A stretch of DNA of 64,000 nucleotides from Lachnoclostridium sp. An118 (lineage in GTDB: Bacteria > Bacillota > Clostridia > Lachnospirales > Lachnospiraceae), in the NCBI RefSeq assembly GCF_002160985.1, contig NZ_NFLQ01000015.1, forward strand, positions 23,833-87,832, given 5' to 3'. The translations under genes were made by a program, and so were the position numbers. Positions 8,431 through 17,483 of the stretch are shown one piece after another. Position 1 is the stretch's first letter. Every line of letters starts with the position of its first letter. The notes beneath the pieces are model-generated. The model saw only the letters and a program-made list of their open reading frames with translations, did not search any database and was not told the origin of the DNA.

Positions 8431-10878
8431 ATGAAAAAACAGATACACAGCGGCAGTCTGAAACAGGAACTGTCTGAACGTGAGAAAAGACACAGCGCGT
8501 TGGCGAGAAGAGCGGCGGCGGAAGGAATCGTGCTTCTTAAAAACGAGGGGATGCTCCCGCTGAAGACGTCTGATCCCATCGCCCTGTTCGGCAGCGGCGC
8601 CGGGAAGACAGTAAAAGGCGGCATAGGATCCGGCGATGTAAATAACAGGAACAGTATTTCTGTTTACAGAGGAATAAAAGAAGCCGGAGCAGTGGTTACA
8701 AATGAGGACTGGATCCAGGATTATGATAAACGTTATAAAGAAGCCAGAGAAGAGTGGAAAGAAAAGATACTGGAGGATGTGCGTCATGTACAGAATCCAT
8801 TTGATGCCTACGCGGCGAATCCGTTTTCTCTTCCGGACGGACGCAGAATTCAGGAAACGGATCTGAAGGGAGCCGCTGCCGCGGTTTATGTGATAAGCAG
8901 GATCTCCGGAGAAGGGAAAGACCGGCGCATTGAAAAGGGAGATTATTATCTGAGCAGCAGAGAGAGGGAGGATATATTGTACCTTGACAGGTTTCATATT
9001 CCTCTGATTTTGATATTGAACTCCGGCGGTCCGGTTGAGCTTACGGATATCCTTCAGGAAACGGAGAATATCCGTGCGGTTCTGAACATTTCCCAGCCGG
9101 GGCAGGAAGGTGGACACGCTGTTGCGGATATTCTTTTCGGCAGGGCGGTGCCGGAAGGAAAACTTACGGCAACATGGGCCCGGCAGTATGAGGACTACCC
9201 TTTCTCAGATACATACAGCTATCTCAACGGAGATCTGGAAAAAGAAGAGTACAGGGAAGGTATCTATGTGGGGTACCGTTACTTTGACAGTTTTGGCGTA
9301 AAGCCGCTGTTTTCTTTCGGATACGGACTCTCCTATACATCGTTCGGCTTGGCATTCCGTGTCCTGCAGACGGAAAAATCTTCTGTTCAGGCACGGGTCG
9401 CGGTCACAAATACAGGACAAAGCTATGCCGGCAGGGAAGTGGTGCAGGTATATGTATCTTTTCCTCAGGGCAGAATTGAAAAAGAGAGCCGAAGACTTGC
9501 GGGATTTGCAAAGACAGACCGTCTGATGCCGGGAGAGAGCCGGGAAGTAGTTGTGGAGATCCGGCAGAAGCAGCTTGCCGTATTTTCTGAAGAGCGGCAG
9601 GCGTGGATCGTGGAAGCAGGAACATACGGTATATGGGTGGGAAACAGTCTGGATTCTGCTGTGCTCTCGGCTTATCTCACAGTCCCCCGGGAAGTGGTTC
9701 TGGAGAGAACGCACCGGATCTGTCCCCGAAAAGAGCCGTTTGAAGAACTATGTCGGGACAGTTTCGGAAACAGTGAAAGCAGAGCGGAGGAAGAAAAGAA
9801 AAAAACGATACCGGTATATGAATTTGTGCCATGCAGCCAACCGGAAATTCAGTATGTATCACCGGCAGAAGAACAGTATTCTGTGGAGGAACTGATCCCG
9901 CTTCTGTACGGTAATATTACAGCAGGAGCCAGTACACTTGGATCAGCCGGAATCCGTGTACCCGGTTCGGCGGGCGAGACAACAGAATCACTGGAGGGAA
10001 AATATGATATCCGTTCTCTGATCATGGCGGACGGACCGGCAGGTCTGAGGCTCAGACAGAGTTACCAGGTTGACAGGGAGACAGACTCTGTTCACAGCGC
10101 CGGCGTTTTAGGTTCTCTGGAAAACGGTTTTCTGGAATCAGAGGAAATTTATGAAAACGCGGACACTTACTATCAGTATTGTACGGCGTTTCCGGTAGGC
10201 ACTGCTTTGGCGCAGACATGGGATACCGACCTGCTCTGCGAGTTCGGACGTGCAGTTGCGGAAGAAATGAGAGAATTCCATATAGATCTCTGGCTGGCAC
10301 CCGGTATGAATATCCAGAGAAATCCTCTCTGCGGGAGAAATTTTGAATATTTTTCGGAAGATCCGCTTCTGACAGGCGTACTTGCATCCGCAGTCACCAG
10401 GGGTGTTCAGGAGCAAACAGGATGTGGTGTGACGGTCAAACATTTTGCCTGCAACAATCAGGAGGATAACAGAATGGGAGTGGACTCCTGTGTTTCAGAG
10501 CGGGCGCTGCGTGAGATATACTTGCGCGGGTTTGAGATTGCGGTAAAAGAGAGTACACCGGCGGCAATCATGTCATCATACAATCTGATCAACGGCGTCC
10601 ATGCGGCGAACAGTTACGACTTGTGTACGGTTGTCGCACGAAAGGAATGGGGATTTGAAGGCGTGATCATGTCGGATTGGAATACAACAGTACCGGAGGA
10701 CGGAAGTATCCCGTGGAAATGTGCCGATGCCGGAAATGATATCATCATGCCGGGAAATAGTGATGATGATGAGAATATCCGGCAGGCGTATGCACGGGGT
10801 GATCTGACAGAACAAAAGATCCGTGAATGCGCAGGAAGGATCATATCATTAGTAAAAAAATTAAGTGAGGATGCGTAG
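8431..10878 (+). CDS. Glycoside hydrolase family 3 beta-glucosidase with permuted domain order
   Basis: 815-residue cytoplasmic glycosidase without signal peptide. The usual C-terminal alpha/beta sandwich comes first (KNEGMLPL near residue 40, then the glycine-rich SGAGKTVKGGIGSGD), then a fibronectin-III-like part (about 310-410), and the TIM barrel last, with the nucleophile Asp of VIMSDW at about residue 749. This swapped order is known for Ruminococcus albus and Butyrivibrio beta-glucosidases. It should remove glucose from the non-reducing end of imported beta-glucosides. The ATG at 8431 is preferred because GGGG lies 7 bases upstream; an ATG at 8425 in the same frame almost touches that site. 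Confidence 0.9.
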   Translation: MKKQIHSGSLKQELSEREKRHSALARRAAAEGIVLLKNEGMLPLKTSDPIALFGSGAGKTVKGGIGSGDVNNRNSISVYRGIKEAGAVVTNEDWIQDYDKRYKEAREEWKEKILEDVRHVQNPFDAYAANPFSLPDGRRIQETDLKGAAAAVYVISRISGEGKDRRIEKGDYYLSSREREDILYLDRFHIPLILILNSGGPVELTDILQETENIRAVLNISQPGQEGGHAVADILFGRAVPEGKLTATWARQYEDYPFSDTYSYLNGDLEKEEYREGIYVGYRYFDSFGVKPLFSFGYGLSYTSFGLAFRVLQTEKSSVQARVAVTNTGQSYAGREVVQVYVSFPQGRIEKESRRLAGFAKTDRLMPGESREVVVEIRQKQLAVFSEERQAWIVEAGTYGIWVGNSLDSAVLSAYLTVPREVVLERTHRICPRKEPFEELCRDSFGNSESRAEEEKKKTIPVYEFVPCSQPEIQYVSPAEEQYSVEELIPLLYGNITAGASTLGSAGIRVPGSAGETTESLEGKYDIRSLIMADGPAGLRLRQSYQVDRETDSVHSAGVLGSLENGFLESEEIYENADTYYQYCTAFPVGTALAQTWDTDLLCEFGRAVAEEMREFHIDLWLAPGMNIQRNPLCGRNFEYFSEDPLLTGVLASAVTRGVQEQTGCGVTVKHFACNNQEDNRMGVDSCVSERALREIYLRGFEIAVKESTPAAIMSSYNLINGVHAANSYDLCTVVARKEWGFEGVIMSDWNTTVPEDGSIPWKCADAGNDIIMPGNSDDDENIRQAYARGDLTEQKIRECAGRIISLVKKLSEDA

Positions 10879-10917
10879 GAAGGTTTCCGGAAGTTAAAAC
10901 AGATATTTCATGAGAAA

Positions 10918-10971
10918 CCGCTGGCGGGAAAGAATTCCAATGAAGGGATCTTACCTGTCAGCGGCTTTTTT
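10918..10971 (+). terminator. Intrinsic terminator after the GH3 gene
   Basis: An 11-base stem (10918-10928 with 10954-10964, two G-U pairs) followed by six T residues closes the rightward sugar operon. Confidence 0.8.
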
Positions 10972-11049
10972 GTGGTACAGAAAATTGGTAACACGTAAAG
11001 AATTTGAAGAGTACATCAGTCAGAGTCTTGTAATCTGACGACTATACTC

Positions 11050-11078
11050 TTGAGGGTTTAAGGTCACTGTGATATAAT
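11050..11078 (+). promoter_or_regulatory. Probable sigma-A promoter for ychF-lgt
   Basis: TTGAGG (11050-11055), 17-base spacer, TATAAT (11073-11078). It leaves a leader of about 150 bases before the ychF start; within it a small hairpin (CCTTTTCC with GGGGAAAGG, 11097-11117) is visible but no known riboswitch. Confidence 0.6.
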
Positions 11079-11236
11079 CTGAGTGTTGCAGTGGAACCTT
11101 TTCCGCCTGGGGAAAGGAATCGGGTATTCTGACATATAACTCGGCGTATATCCATGCGAAAATTGTGTAAATATGGTGTTGTGCCACCGAAGAAAGCCTT
11201 GTAAATACAAGAAAAATAAAGGAGATGTAGAGATAT

Positions 11237-12337
11237 ATGAAATTAGGAATCGTAGGCCTGCCCAACGTGGGCAAGAGCACATTATTTAATTCACTGACAA
11301 AGGCGGGGGCGGAGTCCGCAAACTACCCCTTCTGCACCATCGACCCCAACGTGGGCGTGGTGACAGTGCCTGACGAGAGGCTGAACGTGCTGGGAGAGAT
11401 GTATCACACAAAGAAGATCATCCCGGCGGCCATTGAATTTGTAGACATCGCAGGGCTTGTCAAAGGAGCCTCAAAGGGAGAGGGCCTCGGGAACCAGTTC
11501 CTGGCCAACATCCGGGAGGTGGACGCCATCGTGCATGTGGTGCGCTGCTTTGAGGACAGCAATATTGTCCACGTGGATGGAAGCATTGATCCGCTCCGCG
11601 ACATCGAGACCATCAATCTGGAACTTGTATTCTCAGATCTGGAGATCCTGGAGCGGCGCATCGCCAAGACCACAAAGGTGGCCAGAAATGACAAGACGGC
11701 GGCCAAGGAGCTGAAGCTCCTGGAGAAGATAAAAGCCCACCTGGAGGAGGGTAAGCTGGCCAAGAGCTTTGACGGGGCTGAGGACGAGGAGGAGCAGGAG
11801 TGGCTGGAGAGCTACAACCTTCTCACCTGGAAGCCGGTGATCTTTGCCGCCAATGTGGCGGAGGACGACCTGGCTGACGACGGCGCCTCCAACGCCGGCG
11901 TGCAGGCGGTGAGGGAGTACGCGGACAAAGAAGGCTGCGAGGTGTTCGTTGTGTGCGCCCAGATCGAGCAGGAGATCGCGGAGCTGGACGATGACGAGAA
12001 GAAGATGTTCCTGGAGGATCTGGGGCTCTCCGAGTCCGGCCTTGAAAAGCTTATCAAGGCAAGCTACCGTCTCCTTGGACTTATCAGCTATCTGACGGCA
12101 GGGGAGCCGGAAGTGCGGGCATGGACGATCAAGAACGGTACAAAAGCGCCCCAGGCTGCCGGCAAGATCCACTCTGACTTTGAGAGAGGATTTATCCGGG
12201 CCGAGGTGGTGGCCTACGACGACCTGATCGCCTGCGGCTCCCACAATGCGGCGAAGGAGAAGGGGCTGGTCCGCCTGGAGGGAAAGGACTACGTGGTCAA
12301 GGACGGAGATATCATGCTGTTCCGTTTCAATGTGTAG
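11237..12337 (+). CDS. ychF: Redox-regulated ATPase YchF (OLA1 family)
   Basis: 366 residues, the usual family length. The P-loop GLPNVGKST is at residues 7-15, the switch region DIAGLVKGA near 72, a coiled-coil insertion in the middle, and a C-terminal TGS domain from about residue 280. YchF is a ribosome-associated P-loop protein that prefers ATP to GTP and is linked to translation and stress responses. GGAGAT precedes the start. The next gene, lgt, begins 30 bases later, so they form an operon. Its base composition is GC-richer than the sugar locus on its left. Confidence 0.97.
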   Translation: MKLGIVGLPNVGKSTLFNSLTKAGAESANYPFCTIDPNVGVVTVPDERLNVLGEMYHTKKIIPAAIEFVDIAGLVKGASKGEGLGNQFLANIREVDAIVHVVRCFEDSNIVHVDGSIDPLRDIETINLELVFSDLEILERRIAKTTKVARNDKTAAKELKLLEKIKAHLEEGKLAKSFDGAEDEEEQEWLESYNLLTWKPVIFAANVAEDDLADDGASNAGVQAVREYADKEGCEVFVVCAQIEQEIAELDDDEKKMFLEDLGLSESGLEKLIKASYRLLGLISYLTAGEPEVRAWTIKNGTKAPQAAGKIHSDFERGFIRAEVVAYDDLIACGSHNAAKEKGLVRLEGKDYVVKDGDIMLFRFNV

Positions 12338-12367
12338 AGAGACAGACGGGAAAGGACAAGATGTATC

Positions 12368-13246
12368 ATGCACACTTCAATTGAATTCCCCAATATTGGC
12401 ATCCACCTGGAAAACGTGGGAAAGACGGTGACCGTGTTCGGTTTTGATTTTGCCTACTACGGCATTGTGATCGGGATCGGCATGCTGGCGGGCATCGGTA
12501 TGGCCATGATGGAGGCGAAGAGGACAGGCCAGAACCAGGAGGACTACCTGGACCTGGCCATCTTTGCCATCATATTCGGGATCATCGGGGCCAGGCTCTA
12601 CTATGTCATCTTTGCCTGGGATATGTATAAGGACGATCTGCTGGAGATATTCAACACCCGACACGGCGGCCTGGCCATCTACGGCGGCGTCATAGCGGCG
12701 GTGATCACCGTGTTTGTGGTGGCAAAGGTGAAAAAACTGCCTGTGGCCCGGCTCCTGGACACGGCGGTGCTGGGGCTTGTGACCGGACAGATGATCGGCA
12801 GATGGGGCAACTTCTTTAACCGGGAGGCCTTCGGAGACTATACCGACGGACCCCTTGCCATGAGGCTGCCTCTGGACGCGGTGCGCTCATCGGACGTGAC
12901 GGAGAAGATCCGGGAGCACATGGATGTGGTGGACGGGGTGTCCTACATCCAGGTCCACCCCACCTTCCTGTATGAGTCTCTCTGGTGCCTCATGGTGCTG
13001 GTGCTCCTGCTCCTGTATCGGACTCACAAGAAGTTTGAGGGTGAGATCTTTCTCCTGTACCTGGCGGGCTACGGAGCCGGCCGGTTCTGGATCGAGGGAC
13101 TCAGGACGGACCAGCTGTGGATACCGGGCACGGAGATCCCGGTGTCCCAGGTGCTGGCAGGCGTGCTGGTGGTGGTATCCGCAGTCTGGATCGTGTGCGG
13201 GAGAAAGGGGCTTGTACCAAAAAAGAAACAAAAGAAAACAGGGTAA
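12368..13246 (+). CDS. lgt: Prolipoprotein diacylglyceryl transferase
   Basis: 292-residue integral membrane enzyme that moves diacylglycerol from phosphatidylglycerol to the lipobox Cys of prolipoproteins, such as the binding protein in this window. Visible Lgt motifs are GGLAIYGGV (about residue 97), GRWGNFFNREAFG (about 140, with the essential Arg) and HPTFLYESLW (about 197). About seven hydrophobic segments. The ATG at 12368 follows GGAAAGGACAAG. Cotranscribed with ychF. Confidence 0.96.
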   Translation: MHTSIEFPNIGIHLENVGKTVTVFGFDFAYYGIVIGIGMLAGIGMAMMEAKRTGQNQEDYLDLAIFAIIFGIIGARLYYVIFAWDMYKDDLLEIFNTRHGGLAIYGGVIAAVITVFVVAKVKKLPVARLLDTAVLGLVTGQMIGRWGNFFNREAFGDYTDGPLAMRLPLDAVRSSDVTEKIREHMDVVDGVSYIQVHPTFLYESLWCLMVLVLLLLYRTHKKFEGEIFLLYLAGYGAGRFWIEGLRTDQLWIPGTEIPVSQVLAGVLVVVSAVWIVCGRKGLVPKKKQKKTG

Positions 13247-13250
13247 AATC

Positions 13251-13279
13251 TGGACTTTTAAAATGGCACGGTCTATAAT
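13251..13279 (+). promoter_or_regulatory. Promoter of the pyruvate:ferredoxin oxidoreductase gene
   Basis: TGGACT (13251-13256), 17-base spacer, TATAAT (13274-13279), placed about 55 bases before a strong AAGGAGGA ribosome site and the start at 13339. Confidence 0.6.
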
Positions 13280-13338
13280 AAAGATATATGTGAAAAATTA
13301 AATTATTATTTTTCAAAAATCTAAGGAGGAACAAGAAA

Positions 13339-16300
13339 ATGGCAAGAAAAATGAAGACCATGGATGGTAATCATGCGGCAGCTCATGCGTCATACGCATA
13401 TACAGACGTTGCAGCTATTTACCCGATCACGCCTTCATCCGTTATGGCAGAGGCCACAGACGAGTGGGCGACACAGGGAAGAAAGAACATCTTTGGACAG
13501 GAAGTGCAGGTTACAGAGATGCAGTCAGAGGCCGGCGCAGCAGGTGCTGTTCACGGATCACTGGCAGCAGGTGCCCTGACTACTACTTATACAGCTTCCC
13601 AGGGTCTGCTTCTTATGATCCCCAACCTTTACAAGATCGCCGGCGAGCAGCTCCCGGGCGTGTTCAACGTATCTGCCCGTGCACTTGCAAGCCACGCGCT
13701 TTCTATCTTCGGTGATCACTCAGACGTTTATGCCTGTCGTCAGACCGGATGCGCAATGCTCTGCGAGTCCAGCGTACAGGAAGTTATGGACCTGACACCG
13801 GTTGCACACTGCGCAGCTATCAAGGGACGCATTCCTTTCATCAACTTCTTTGACGGCTTCCGTACATCTCACGAGATCCAGAAGATCGAGACATGGGATT
13901 ACGAGGACCTGAAGGACCTGGTAGATATGGATGCCATCGATGCGTTCAGAAAACACGCTCTGAACCCGAACCATCCGTGCCAGAGAGGTTCCGCTCAGAA
14001 CCCGGATATCTTCTTCCAGGCAAGAGAGGCAAGCAACCCGTACTACACAGCTATGCCGGCTATCGTTCAGGAGTACATGGACAAGGTTAACGCCAAGATC
14101 GGCACAGACTACAAGCTGTTCAACTACTACGGAGCAGAGGATGCAGAGAAAGTCATCATCGCTATGGGCTCTGTATGCGACACGATCGAGGAGACAGTTG
14201 ACTACCTGCTCGCGGCAGGCCAGAAAGTCGGCCTTGTAAAAGTACGTCTGTACAGACCGTTCAGCGCACAGGCACTGATCGATGCGATCCCGGATACAGT
14301 TAAGACAATCTCTGTATTAGACAGGACAAAAGAGCCGGGAGCTCTCGGCGAGCCTCTGTGGCTGGATGTTGTCGCTGCATTAAAGGGAACAAAATTCGAC
14401 GCAGTTCCGGTACTTTCCGGACGTTACGGATTAGGCTCCAAGGATACAACACCGGCACAGATCGTTGCTGTATACAATAACACAGAAAAAGAGAAATTCA
14501 CGATCGGTATCGTGGACGATGTGACAGGACTTTCCCTGGAAGAGGGCGAGCAGCTTGTTACAACTCCGGAAGGAACCATCAACTGTAAGTTCTGGGGACT
14601 TGGAGCCGACGGTACTGTAGGAGCGAACAAGAACTCCATCAAGATCATTGGTGACAACACAGATATGTACGCACAGGCTTACTTTGACTATGACTCCAAG
14701 AAGTCCGGCGGTGTGACAATGTCTCACCTTCGTTTTGGTAAGAAGCCGATCAAATCCACATATCTGATCAAGAAGGCTAACTTTGTTGCATGCCACAACC
14801 CGTCCTACATCAACAAGTACAACATGGTACAGGAGCTGGTAGACGGAGGAACATTCCTTCTGAACTGCCCGTGGGATATGGAAGGACTGGAGAAACACCT
14901 TCCGGGACAGGTGAAAGCATTCATCGCTAACCACAACATCAAATTCTACACGATCGACGGTATCAAGATCGGTAAGGAGATCGGACTTGGCGGACGTATC
15001 AACACAGTCCTTCAGTCTGCATTCTTCAAACTGGCTGCCATCATTCCGGAAGAGGAAGCCATCGACCTGATGAAGGCCGCTGCAAAGGCTACCTACGGAA
15101 GAAAAGGTGACAAGATCGTACAGATGAACTACGATGCCATCGATGCAGGTGCAAAACAGGTGCACGAAGTGACAGTTCCCGAGAGCTGGAAAGACTGTGC
15201 AGATGAAGGATTATTCACACCTGAGGTTAAGGGCGGAAGGACAGAGGTCGTAGACTTCGTTAAGAATATCCAGTCCAAGGTAAATGCTCAGGAAGGAAAT
15301 ACACTGCCTGTATCTGCCTTCAAGGATTACGTAGACGGTTCCACACCGTCCGGTACATCTGCATACGAGAAGCGCGGTATCGCAGTAGACATCCCGGTAT
15401 GGAAGTCAGAGAACTGTATCCAGTGTAACCGCTGTGCGTATGTATGTCCGCACGCAGTTATCCGCCCGGTAGCGCTGACAGAGGAAGAGGCAGCCAAGGC
15501 TCCGGAAGGATTTGACACGATCGATATGATCGGCATGCCTGGCATGAAGTTCGCCATCACTGTATCAGCTTACGACTGTACAGGATGCGGTTCCTGTGCA
15601 AATGTCTGCCCGGGCAAGAAGGGCGAGAAGGCTCTCGTTATGGCAAACATGGAAGAGAACGCAGGATGCCAGACAGGATTCGACTTCGGAAGAGAGATTC
15701 CTGTAAAACCGGAAGTAGTAGCAAAATTCAAAGAAAATACAGTAAAAGGTTCTCAGTTCAAACAGCCGCTGCTTGAGTTCTCAGGCGCATGTGCAGGATG
15801 TGGCGAGACACCTTACGCAAAACTGATCACACAGCTCTTTGGTGACAGAATGTACATTGCCAACGCTACAGGATGCTCCTCCATCTGGGGTAACTCCTCA
15901 CCGTCCACACCTTACACGGTAACACCGGAAGGCAAGGGACCGGCATGGGACAACTCCCTGTTCGAGGACAACGCAGAGTTCGGATATGGTATGCTGCTGG
16001 CTCAGAACACGATCAGAGCAGGTCTGAAGACAAAAGTTGAGTCTGTTATGGAGTCCGACAAAGCTTCTGAGGAAGTGAAAGCTGCATGCAAAGAGTGGCT
16101 TGACACATACGGATGCGGCGCTACAAACGGAACTGCTACAGACAACCTTGTAAAAGCTCTGGAAGGATGCGACTGCGAAGTATGCAGGGAAATCGTGAAC
16201 AACAAAGACTTCCTGTCCAAGAAATCCCAGTGGATCTTCGGTGGTGACGGATGGGCTTACGATATCGGATTCGGCGGTGTTGACCACGTACTTGCAAGCG

Positions 16301-16878
16301 GCAAGGATATCAACATCATGGTATTCGATACAGAGGTTTACTCCAACACAGGCGGACAGTCCTCCAAGGCTACAAAGACAGGCGCGGTTGCTCAGTTCGC
16401 AGCAGGCGGAAAAGAGACAAAGAAGAAAGACCTGGCCGGCATCGCCATGAGCTACGGATACGTATATGTTGCTCAGATCGCCATGGGAGCTGACTTCAAC
16501 CAGACTGTAAAGGCCATCTCCGAGGCTGAGGCATATCCGGGACCGTCTCTTATCATCGCATACGCTCCGTGTATCAACCACGGTATCAAGAAGGGCATGA
16601 GCAAAGCCCAGACAGAGGAGCAGCTGGCTGTAGAGTGCGGATACTGGAACAACTTCCGGTTCAACCCGGCAGCAGAGGGTGCGAAGTTCACTCTGGACAG
16701 CAAAGAGCCTAAGATGGAAGGATACCAGGAGTTCCTGAACGGCGAGGTTCGTTACAATTCACTTGTAAGATCCAACCCGGAGAAGGCAAAGGTCCTGTTT
16801 GCAAAGAACGAGCAGGAGGCAAAAGAGAGATACGACTACCTGAAGAAGCTCGTTACCCTGTACGGAACAGAGGAATAA
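13339..16878 (+). CDS. nifJ: Pyruvate:ferredoxin (flavodoxin) oxidoreductase, single-chain
   Basis: 1179-residue homodimeric PFOR that converts pyruvate and CoA to acetyl-CoA, CO2 and reduced ferredoxin. The N-terminal pyruvate-binding domain carries YPITPSSVMAE (residues 28-38). Two ferredoxin clusters are visible, CIQCNRCAYVCP (about 693-704) and CTGCGSCANVCPG (about 746-758). A further Cys pair, GACAGCGE (about 815), belongs to the proximal cluster, and the TPP motif GDGWAYDIGFGG is near 970. Monocistronic, between its own promoter and a perfect terminator. Together with ppdK and the hydrogenase in this window it outlines pyruvate fermentation. Confidence 0.98.
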   Translation: MARKMKTMDGNHAAAHASYAYTDVAAIYPITPSSVMAEATDEWATQGRKNIFGQEVQVTEMQSEAGAAGAVHGSLAAGALTTTYTASQGLLLMIPNLYKIAGEQLPGVFNVSARALASHALSIFGDHSDVYACRQTGCAMLCESSVQEVMDLTPVAHCAAIKGRIPFINFFDGFRTSHEIQKIETWDYEDLKDLVDMDAIDAFRKHALNPNHPCQRGSAQNPDIFFQAREASNPYYTAMPAIVQEYMDKVNAKIGTDYKLFNYYGAEDAEKVIIAMGSVCDTIEETVDYLLAAGQKVGLVKVRLYRPFSAQALIDAIPDTVKTISVLDRTKEPGALGEPLWLDVVAALKGTKFDAVPVLSGRYGLGSKDTTPAQIVAVYNNTEKEKFTIGIVDDVTGLSLEEGEQLVTTPEGTINCKFWGLGADGTVGANKNSIKIIGDNTDMYAQAYFDYDSKKSGGVTMSHLRFGKKPIKSTYLIKKANFVACHNPSYINKYNMVQELVDGGTFLLNCPWDMEGLEKHLPGQVKAFIANHNIKFYTIDGIKIGKEIGLGGRINTVLQSAFFKLAAIIPEEEAIDLMKAAAKATYGRKGDKIVQMNYDAIDAGAKQVHEVTVPESWKDCADEGLFTPEVKGGRTEVVDFVKNIQSKVNAQEGNTLPVSAFKDYVDGSTPSGTSAYEKRGIAVDIPVWKSENCIQCNRCAYVCPHAVIRPVALTEEEAAKAPEGFDTIDMIGMPGMKFAITVSAYDCTGCGSCANVCPGKKGEKALVMANMEENAGCQTGFDFGREIPVKPEVVAKFKENTVKGSQFKQPLLEFSGACAGCGETPYAKLITQLFGDRMYIANATGCSSIWGNSSPSTPYTVTPEGKGPAWDNSLFEDNAEFGYGMLLAQNTIRAGLKTKVESVMESDKASEEVKAACKEWLDTYGCGATNGTATDNLVKALEGCDCEVCREIVNNKDFLSKKSQWIFGGDGWAYDIGFGGVDHVLASGKDINIMVFDTEVYSNTGGQSSKATKTGAVAQFAAGGKETKKKDLAGIAMSYGYVYVAQIAMGADFNQTVKAISEAEAYPGPSLIIAYAPCINHGIKKGMSKAQTEEQLAVECGYWNNFRFNPAAEGAKFTLDSKEPKMEGYQEFLNGEVRYNSLVRSNPEKAKVLFAKNEQEAKERYDYLKKLVTLYGTEE

Positions 16879-16915
16879 GAAGGTTCTGTAAAACAGATCA
16901 GACAGAGATAAAGCT

Positions 16916-16953
16916 GCGGCCAGCAGGCGGACAACCGTCTGCTGGCCGCTTTT
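16916..16953 (+). terminator. Intrinsic terminator of nifJ
   Basis: Perfect 15-base stem (16916-16930 with 16935-16949), ACAA loop, then TTTT. Confidence 0.93.
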
Positions 16954-17094
16954 GTGATGACGGAAAGCCAAAGTCCGGGCCTGTCCGGTACCCTGGCGAG
17001 TGCCTGCCATCCCGGAATGCGCCCTGAGGCACCCGTGGTGATCCATGCAGGACGGGTTTTCGTCAGATTTACAGTGTGGATGTGGAAATAACGG

Positions 17095-17123
17095 TTGACT
17101 TTCCCGGCCAAAGATGATAGAAA
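17095..17123 (+). promoter_or_regulatory. Likely promoter of the lysine riboswitch leader
   Basis: TTGACT (17095-17100), 17-base spacer, TAGAAA (17118-17123) with an upstream TG (extended -10), about 25 bases before the first aptamer helix. The 140 bases between the nifJ terminator and this site show nothing recognisable. Confidence 0.45.
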
Positions 17124-17145
17124 TGTATATATGGATAAGTAAGAC

Positions 17146-17310
17146 TGGATAGAGGCGCAGTGTCCATCAGTACCGCGCGGCCATGGTCCCGGGAGGACTG
17201 CCGCACAGGGAAAGGGGACTCTGCCGAAGGGAACAGCTGCCCGGAGTGGGTTCCCTGGGCCGTACGGAGAAGATCCTGCGGACTGTCACAACTGTGGAGC
17301 GCTATCATAG
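17146..17310 (+). ncRNA. Lysine riboswitch (L box) aptamer
   Basis: Conserved L-box blocks occur in the right order: GATAGAGGCGC (17148-17158), CAGTA (17168-17172), GGGAAAGGGG (17208-17217), GCCGAAGG (17223-17230), CTGGGCCGTACGG (17255-17267), GACTGTCAC (17281-17289) and GGAGCGCTATC (17296-17306). GATAG at 17148 pairs with CTATC at 17302 to close helix P1. In this class, lysine binding stabilises P1 and favours termination. A terminator hairpin follows at 17381, giving the usual transcription-control layout for the downstream transporter. Confidence 0.92.
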
Positions 17311-17380
17311 TATCAATGGATGAGGAACATACACTGTCCTGTCGGCGGGAAGGCAGTATATCTGACCTTGGTTTGACATG

Positions 17381-17425
17381 CCATGAATGAGTGCACGCAG
17401 CGCTTATTCATGGTATTTTTGTTTT
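17381..17425 (+). terminator. Riboswitch-controlled terminator (expression platform)
   Basis: CCATGAATGAG (17381-17391) pairs with CTTATTCATGG (17403-17413, one G-U pair) and is followed by TATTTTTGTTTTT. It lies between the lysine aptamer and the transporter ribosome site, as expected for the regulated terminator. Confidence 0.8.
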
Positions 17426-17483
17426 TGCGGGGAAGCCCTTTGGGTCCCCTCGAGAAGTCTTTGTATGAGAGAGGAAGGTACTT

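Noticed and set aside
17160..17390. 76-codon frame upstream of the NhaC-type gene
   Set aside because: It lies inside the lysine riboswitch; its sequence is explained by the RNA structure.
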